Assembly (NCBI GenBank): GCA_905212635.1
Contig: CAJMFH010000007.1
Span: 1-64,000 of the forward strand
Length of the DNA stretch: 64,000 nucleotides
Direction of reading: 5' to 3'
Source: an uncultured Lachnoclostridium sp.
Lineage (GTDB): Bacteria > Bacillota > Clostridia > Lachnospirales > Lachnospiraceae
Numbering within the stretch: position 1 is the stretch's first letter; each line of letters opens with the position of its first letter. A program made the position numbers and the translations under genes. Positions 59,852-64,000 of the stretch are shown piece by piece. The notes under the pieces are model-generated. The model was not told where the DNA came from. It made no database searches and was given only the letters and a program-made list of their open reading frames with translations.

Positions 59852-61273
59852 ATGAATATAAAAAATACATCTACAGAAACACAAAATCCACTCGGATTTA
59901 AAAAAGAATCCCGTCTGCTGGTCGAATTTGCCATTCCCTGCGTGATCTCAATGCTGGTTACGGCTCTTTATAATATCGTCGATCAGATCTTTATCGGACA
60001 GGGTGTCGGTATGCTGGGAAATGCTGCGACCAACATCGCTTTCCCACTCTCCACAACCTGTACCGCCATTTCACTTCTGCTTGGCATCGGAAGTGCCACC
60101 AACGTTTCGCTGAAACTTGGAGCAGGAAGGGAAAAAGAATCTGCCAGTTACGCCGGCTGCGGCATCCTTCTTATGGCAATATTGGGAATTTCTTTGTTTG
60201 TTATCACGACTCTTTTTCTCACACCAATGCTTACGTTTTTTGGTGCAACGAGGGAAGTTCTTCCTTATGCGGAGCAATATACGCGGATTACCGCGATCGG
60301 ATTTCCCTTTCTGATTATGAATACCGGTATGAGTAAACTGATCCTCGCCGATGGAAGTCCGCGCTATTCCATGATATCGATGCTCACGGGTGCCATCGTA
60401 AATACAATCCTTGATCCGATATTTATCTTTTCCCTACACATGGGAATGACAGGTGCGGCGCTGGCTACAATCCTCGGTCAGATTGTCTCTTTCTGCATCA
60501 GCCTCCGCTATATGTTTCATTTTAAAACCATTCATTTGGAGCGGAGTAGTTTCCGGATTACGGCATCCCACGTTGCAAACATAATGAAACTGGGTGCCTG
60601 TGCCTGCTTTAACCAGATTGCCATGACCATCGTACAGATTGTAATGAATAATACGCTGGCTCATTATGGCGCACTTTCGGTATATGGCGGAGACATCCCA
60701 CTTGCCTGCGCCGGTATCATAACAAAAGTAAACATGATCTTTATGTCCTTTGTCATCGGCATCTCTCAGGGAATCCAGCCAATCATTGGTTTTAATTACG
60801 GAGCCGCAAAGTACACCCGTGTGCGGAAAACCTACCTGCTCGCTCTTGGCATTGCAACGGCATTATCCTTGATTGCATTTGCATGTTTCCAATTATTTCC
60901 AAGGCAGATCATCGGTGTCTTTGGAGAGGGGAGTGAATTGTACTTCCAGTTTTCAGAACGTTACTTCCGTATCTATATGTTTTTAACGCTGATCAACGGG
61001 ATTCAGCTGGTCACGTCAAACTTTTTCAACTCGATCGGAAAATCTTCCCTCGGTGTGTTTATGTCTTTGACAAGACAGATCCTGTTTCTGCTTCCACTCA
61101 TTATCGTTTTCCCACTTTTTATGGGAATCGATGGCGTCATGTACGCTGGTCCGATTGCCGACGCCGCTACGGGGATCGTCTGTGGGATCTTTACAATCCG
61201 GGAACTGAAAGAGCTTAAAACTCTTTCATATACTTCCGAAAGCGTAATGGCAGCATCTGGTTCTGCAAACTAA
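59852..61273 (+). CDS. MATE family efflux transporter
   Basis: About 473 residues from the ATG at 59852 (MNIKNTSTETQNPLGF) with GAGG 12 bases upstream, a little far. About 12 transmembrane helices; motifs typical of MATE (NIVDQIFIGQGVGMLGNAAT; LDPIFIF; IGISQGIQPIIGFNYGAAK). Exports cationic drugs or metabolites in exchange for Na+ or H+. Its 3' end overlaps the convergent TIGR03915-like gene by 59 bases. Confidence 0.92.
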   Translation: MNIKNTSTETQNPLGFKKESRLLVEFAIPCVISMLVTALYNIVDQIFIGQGVGMLGNAATNIAFPLSTTCTAISLLLGIGSATNVSLKLGAGREKESASYAGCGILLMAILGISLFVITTLFLTPMLTFFGATREVLPYAEQYTRITAIGFPFLIMNTGMSKLILADGSPRYSMISMLTGAIVNTILDPIFIFSLHMGMTGAALATILGQIVSFCISLRYMFHFKTIHLERSSFRITASHVANIMKLGACACFNQIAMTIVQIVMNNTLAHYGALSVYGGDIPLACAGIITKVNMIFMSFVIGISQGIQPIIGFNYGAAKYTRVRKTYLLALGIATALSLIAFACFQLFPRQIIGVFGEGSELYFQFSERYFRIYMFLTLINGIQLVTSNFFNSIGKSSLGVFMSLTRQILFLLPLIIVFPLFMGIDGVMYAGPIADAATGIVCGIFTIRELKELKTLSYTSESVMAASGSAN

Positions 61274-62000
61274 TATTTTCACGGGCTTTGATCCCAATAG
61301 AGTCAATATAGCGTTTCCACAGTTTCCGGAAAACTTCCTCTTCCTCCGAATAAGACAGTAAAAGCTGATCGAAGTCCTCGTCTTTCGCATGAATATAGGA
61401 ACACCCTTTTCCTTTTTCATGAATCATCATGCTCCCATGTGTCGTATCTGCAATGACCCAGTTTTCCTCCGGAAACCGATCTGAAAAATGATACGCAAGA
61501 TAGGGGAGGATCGCATTTCTCGGGTTGATCCTTGCAAACAAAACACCGCTTGCCAGTTCTTCAAATCGCAAAAATCCCTGTTCATGCAAAATCTCGTTAT
61601 TGGCATTTCTTTCCATTTTAAATAATTGTACAACATTCGCGTCGGTAAGATGGTCAAGCACCTGATTTCCCATCTGTAAGGCAAGAATAATAACACGATA
61701 GATGACATCTGCTTTTTCCGGCATATAGGAAAGGGATGCCATCTGCAAGGCATCATAAACCTGCCACGACACTTTTTTCTGCATCGTACGGGCAACTTTC
61801 GCCGCTTTTTCCATATCCGTCTCAACCGTTATATATGTCGTAAAAAGTTCGTTTGTATACGTACTGTCTGTCAGACGGAGAACGGTATCTTCTTTCCGGT
61901 GTCCATCCGCAAAGGCATCATAAACCGCGGTAAAAATCCCCTCTGTGCTGTCTTCACATAAATATACATATCTGCCGCAAAATTCGGATATTTCTTCCAT
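61215..62000 (-). CDS. TIGR03915-family putative DNA repair protein (partner of the radical SAM protein)
   Basis: 261 residues. Its start overlaps the radical SAM stop (TGATG). It begins with YVYLCEDSTEGIFTAVYDAF and ends with FRKLWKRYIDSIGIKARENI and QNQMLPLRFRKYMKEF, the pattern of the DNA-metabolism family that pairs with TIGR03916, with a C-terminal uracil-DNA-glycosylase-like DUF4130. The pair is often described as putative DNA modification/repair. Function is unproven. Confidence 0.8.
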   Translation of the reverse strand: MEEISEFCGRYVYLCEDSTEGIFTAVYDAFADGHRKEDTVLRLTDSTYTNELFTTYITVETDMEKAAKVARTMQKKVSWQVYDALQMASLSYMPEKADVIYRVIILALQMGNQVLDHLTDANVVQLFKMERNANNEILHEQGFLRFEELASGVLFARINPRNAILPYLAYHFSDRFPEENWVIADTTHGSMMIHEKGKGCSYIHAKDEDFDQLLLSYSEEEEVFRKLWKRYIDSIGIKARENISLQNQMLPLRFRKYMKEF

Positions 62001-63388
62001 CAGCTGCTCCTCCTTTGCTGTCTCATCTCTACCTCTCCCTGGGGATAAATGTCCAAAAGCGATAACTGCTCATATCGGTCTTCTCCGGTAACTGCTGCCG
62101 GAAGCCGCTCCCGTAAACCAAGAAGATTCGTCAGGATAAAGCGTTCATTCATCCGCAGAGGAACCATCGTTTTACCCCCGCATGTAATAAAGTACATCGC
62201 GCGTTTCAAAACCACACCAAATTTTTTAAGTGAACTATAATCCAGTTTTCCAAGCCGTCTCGCCGCGATAATCCGCCATGCAGACTTTACCCCTACTCCC
62301 GGAATACGGAGCAGCGTATGATAATCTGCCGTCTGCACTTCCACCGGAAAATATTCGAGATGGTTTAATGCCCAATTGCATTTGGGATCTACCTGCACAT
62401 TCAAAAACGGATTGTCTGCGTTAATGATCTCATCGGCTTTAAACTGGTAAAACCGGAGTAGAAAATCCGCCTGATACAAACGGTGTTCCCGCAAAAGCGG
62501 CGGTCCTTCCTTCGTCGCCGGAAGCAGGGGATCTCCCGTCGTATTGACAAAAGCAGAATAAAATACCCTTTTCAGATCAAAATTTTTATACAAAGCCTCT
62601 GCCACATGGACAATCTCATAATCACTTTCTCCGGTCGCCCCCACGATCATCTGTGTACTCTGTCCCGCCGGCACAAACGTACTTCCCTTTTTTACCTCCT
62701 GCAAAGCAAAATCTTTCCGCATCTTATCCGGAAGAAGCGGCATTGAGGACGTTCTGCCATCATTCAGCAGAAGTGTATTTTCCTGACGTCCTACCTGAAT
62801 CTGGCGGAGCGGTGTCAAAATCTTTTTCCGTGATTTCTGCGGTGCGAGCGTCTTTAACCCATCTGCCGTAGGAAGTTCCAGATTGGCACTCATACGATCC
62901 ACAAGCCAGCCCGTCTTTTCAATCAACAGCGGATCTGCCCCCGGAATCGCCTTAACATGAATATAGCCGTTAAATTTATATTTTGTCCGCAGCAGATACA
63001 CCACCTGGTACATCTGCTCCATCGTATAATCGGGATTTTTCCGTATCCCGGAACTTAAAAACAAGCCTTCGATATAATTTCTCCGGTAAAAAGAAATCGT
63101 CAGTTCCGCAATCTCTTCCGGCGTAAACGAAGCCCGCGGAATATCATTGGAGCAGCGGTTCTGGCAGTATTTACAGTCATAGACGCACTCATTTGTCTGT
63201 AATATTTTAAGCAGGGAAATACATCTGCCGTCCGCCGCAAAACAGTGGCAGATTCCTCCGGCGACTGCATTTCCCATCATTCCCTTTTTTCCCTTTCGGC
63301 TTGACCCGCTTGAAGTACAGGCGACATCGTACTTCGCCGCATCTGCCAAAATCTCCAGTTTTTCAAATATATCCGCTGACAGATTCAT
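62000..63388 (-). CDS. Putative DNA modification/repair radical SAM protein (TIGR03916 type)
   Basis: About 462 residues from the ATG at 63388 (MNLSADIFEKLEIL) with GGGGG seven bases upstream. The radical SAM motif is CVYDCKYC near 80, and the C-terminal part has a helix-hairpin-helix (RIPGVGVKSAWRIIAARRLG), which binds DNA. Such proteins are always next to TIGR03915 proteins, as here. The promoter has LexA-like sites, so it is expected to be DNA-damage inducible. Confidence 0.85.
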   Translation of the reverse strand: MNLSADIFEKLEILADAAKYDVACTSSGSSRKGKKGMMGNAVAGGICHCFAADGRCISLLKILQTNECVYDCKYCQNRCSNDIPRASFTPEEIAELTISFYRRNYIEGLFLSSGIRKNPDYTMEQMYQVVYLLRTKYKFNGYIHVKAIPGADPLLIEKTGWLVDRMSANLELPTADGLKTLAPQKSRKKILTPLRQIQVGRQENTLLLNDGRTSSMPLLPDKMRKDFALQEVKKGSTFVPAGQSTQMIVGATGESDYEIVHVAEALYKNFDLKRVFYSAFVNTTGDPLLPATKEGPPLLREHRLYQADFLLRFYQFKADEIINADNPFLNVQVDPKCNWALNHLEYFPVEVQTADYHTLLRIPGVGVKSAWRIIAARRLGKLDYSSLKKFGVVLKRAMYFITCGGKTMVPLRMNERFILTNLLGLRERLPAAVTGEDRYEQLSLLDIYPQGEVEMRQQRRSS

Positions 63389-63409
63389 AAAAAAGCCCCC
63401 TTGCTTAAC

Positions 63410-63457
63410 CGAACGTTTGTTTTGTGTTAGTATAGCACATATGTTCGATAAATGCAA
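63410..63457 (-). promoter_or_regulatory. Promoter with two LexA-box-like sites for the DNA-repair pair
   Basis: On the minus strand TTGCAT (63457-63452) and TATACT (63434-63429) are spaced by 17 bases with an extended TG-type -10. CGAACATATGTGCT (63447-63434) lies between them and fits CGAACRNRYGT of the Firmicutes LexA/DinR box. A second site, CGAACGTTTGTTTT on the plus strand (63410-63423), is just downstream of the -10. The second half of each site is imperfect. Confidence 0.65.
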
Positions 63458-63477
63458 GAGGACTTTTATTTTTTTTC

Positions 63478-63508
63478 GTAACGATACATTAGATCCTGAA
63501 TAGTTACC
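63478..63508. repeat. Copy of the GTAACTATTCAGGAY family near the CmpB-like gene
   Basis: GTAACGATACATTAG (63478-63492) continues as ATCCTGAATAGTTACC (63493-63508); on the minus strand this reads GGTAACTATTCAGGAT then CTAATGTATCGTTAC. It ends six bases before the CmpB-like stop codon. Confidence 0.7.
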
Positions 63509-63513
63509 TATTT

Positions 63514-64000
63514 TCAATCTGCCTGCTGGGCATCGGGATAAATTCTCTCCATCCGCGCATCGTCAAAATGCTCATCCATCGACTGCTGCCAGCTGCTTTG
63601 CGCCGGAATACCATGCGCTCTTTGGTCGTGGCGGACAAGTGCCATACAAGTTACTGCCACATTGACGCACATAAATGCAATAAGCACCCACGTCACGGCT
63701 TTTCCGACCTTAATCGGAATCTTTTCAATGGCATCGGAAATGCGCACATAAATAATTTTAAACCAGACCACAGAAGCAATACCCCAAAACAAGCAGTACA
63801 GCAGGTTGATGCGGCCACCCAGGTTAAACGGCATATTGCTATAGTCCCAGAACACCTTGCCAAATACAATTTCTGTAAATACGCTGCAAAGATATTCGTA
63901 TGCCCCTCCGAGAAATACGCCAAGTGTAAAGAGAAATCCGTCGCTCCGGTCTTTGTAGCGGACAAGCATTGCCGTAATGACTGCAATGGCAAGTCCCCAC
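63514..64000 (-). CDS. Putative ABC transporter permease CmpB-like (5' end beyond right edge)
   Basis: Only the C-terminal part is present; the frame continues in phase to base 64000 (WGLAIAVITAMLVRYKDRSD). At least two or three membrane helices (LFTLGVFLGGAYEYLCSVF; LLYCLFWGIASVVWFKIIYV; VTWVLIAFMCVNVAVTCMALV) and the CmpB-like FWDYSNMPFNLGGRINLLY signature. Function is uncertain; the family name says permease. The gene ends next to a dispersed repeat. Confidence 0.75.
   Translation of the reverse strand, partial: WGLAIAVITAMLVRYKDRSDGFLFTLGVFLGGAYEYLCSVFTEIVFGKVFWDYSNMPFNLGGRINLLYCLFWGIASVVWFKIIYVRISDAIEKIPIKVGKAVTWVLIAFMCVNVAVTCMALVRHDQRAHGIPAQSSWQQSMDEHFDDARMERIYPDAQQAD

Overview
The window looks like a chromosomal stretch from a Gram-positive, anaerobic member of the Clostridia, most likely a Lachnospiraceae gut commensal. 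This is an inference. It rests on the moderate-to-low GC content, strong GGAGG ribosome binding sites, and the gene families present: mutS2, veg, a DUF3794-LysM protein, a zinc-ribbon Ser/Thr kinase, BspA-like leucine-rich-repeat (LRR) surface proteins, VanW, a group-B-like [FeFe] hydrogenase, FeoA/FeoB with a Cys-rich companion, and a GH127 arabinofuranosidase. I saw no rRNA, tRNA, CRISPR array, prophage or transposase gene.

Layout. 1-3.4 kb: the hsdM and hsdS (cut by the edge) part of a type I restriction-modification system, preceded by a DUF1016/PDDEXK nuclease-like gene. 3.5-6 kb: RNA genes (rlmD, yhaM). 6-15.2 kb: a surface/signalling cluster on the minus strand, read from right to left: a Ser/Thr kinase, an unknown 435-residue protein, a very large LRR protein interrupted by one in-frame TAA, and a smaller LRR/FN3 protein. 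15.2-15.6 kb: a gene-free stretch with a 63-bp exact direct repeat. 15.6-19.8 kb: mutS2 and a two-component system on the plus strand. 19.9-28.5 kb: chemotaxis (MCP, CheX), trmL, an aminotransferase with an Lrp regulator, a VanW/AIR-synthase-like operon, a 31-residue membrane protein and a DnaA-like AAA+ protein. 28.6-37 kb: a B12-binding radical SAM protein, an O-antigen-ligase-like protein, the [FeFe] hydrogenase, a second two-component system and a Big-domain secreted protein. 37-42.7 kb: a MoxR ATPase, VWA/metallopeptidase and LRR triad, then two secreted proteins. 43-46.5 kb: the ferrous iron uptake locus (feoA, feoB, Cys-rich and HMA proteins) divergent from a DtxR-type regulator. 46.6-50.8 kb: a DUF3794-LysM protein, veg, coaBC, panD and Lrp. 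51-56.5 kb: a 7TM protein with a degenerate GGDEF domain, an AraC regulator and GH127. 56.7-59.7 kb: a Fur-like regulator, DUF3793 and flavodoxin operon, an HPt protein and a zinc-ribbon protein. 59.8-64 kb: a MATE transporter, a putative SOS-controlled DNA-repair pair and the end of a CmpB-like permease.

Three regulatory observations tie loci together. First, the palindrome GTTAGT-N4-ACTAAC sits on strong promoters of both feoAB and the fur/DUF3793/flavodoxin operon, which suggests a shared iron regulon. Second, the radical SAM/TIGR03915 pair has two LexA-box-like sites around a good promoter. Third, an intergenic repeat family built on GTAACTATTCAGGAY recurs at least eight times; its largest copy is a 183-bp MITE-like element. 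All domain and family names come from my recognition of the sequence, not from a database search.
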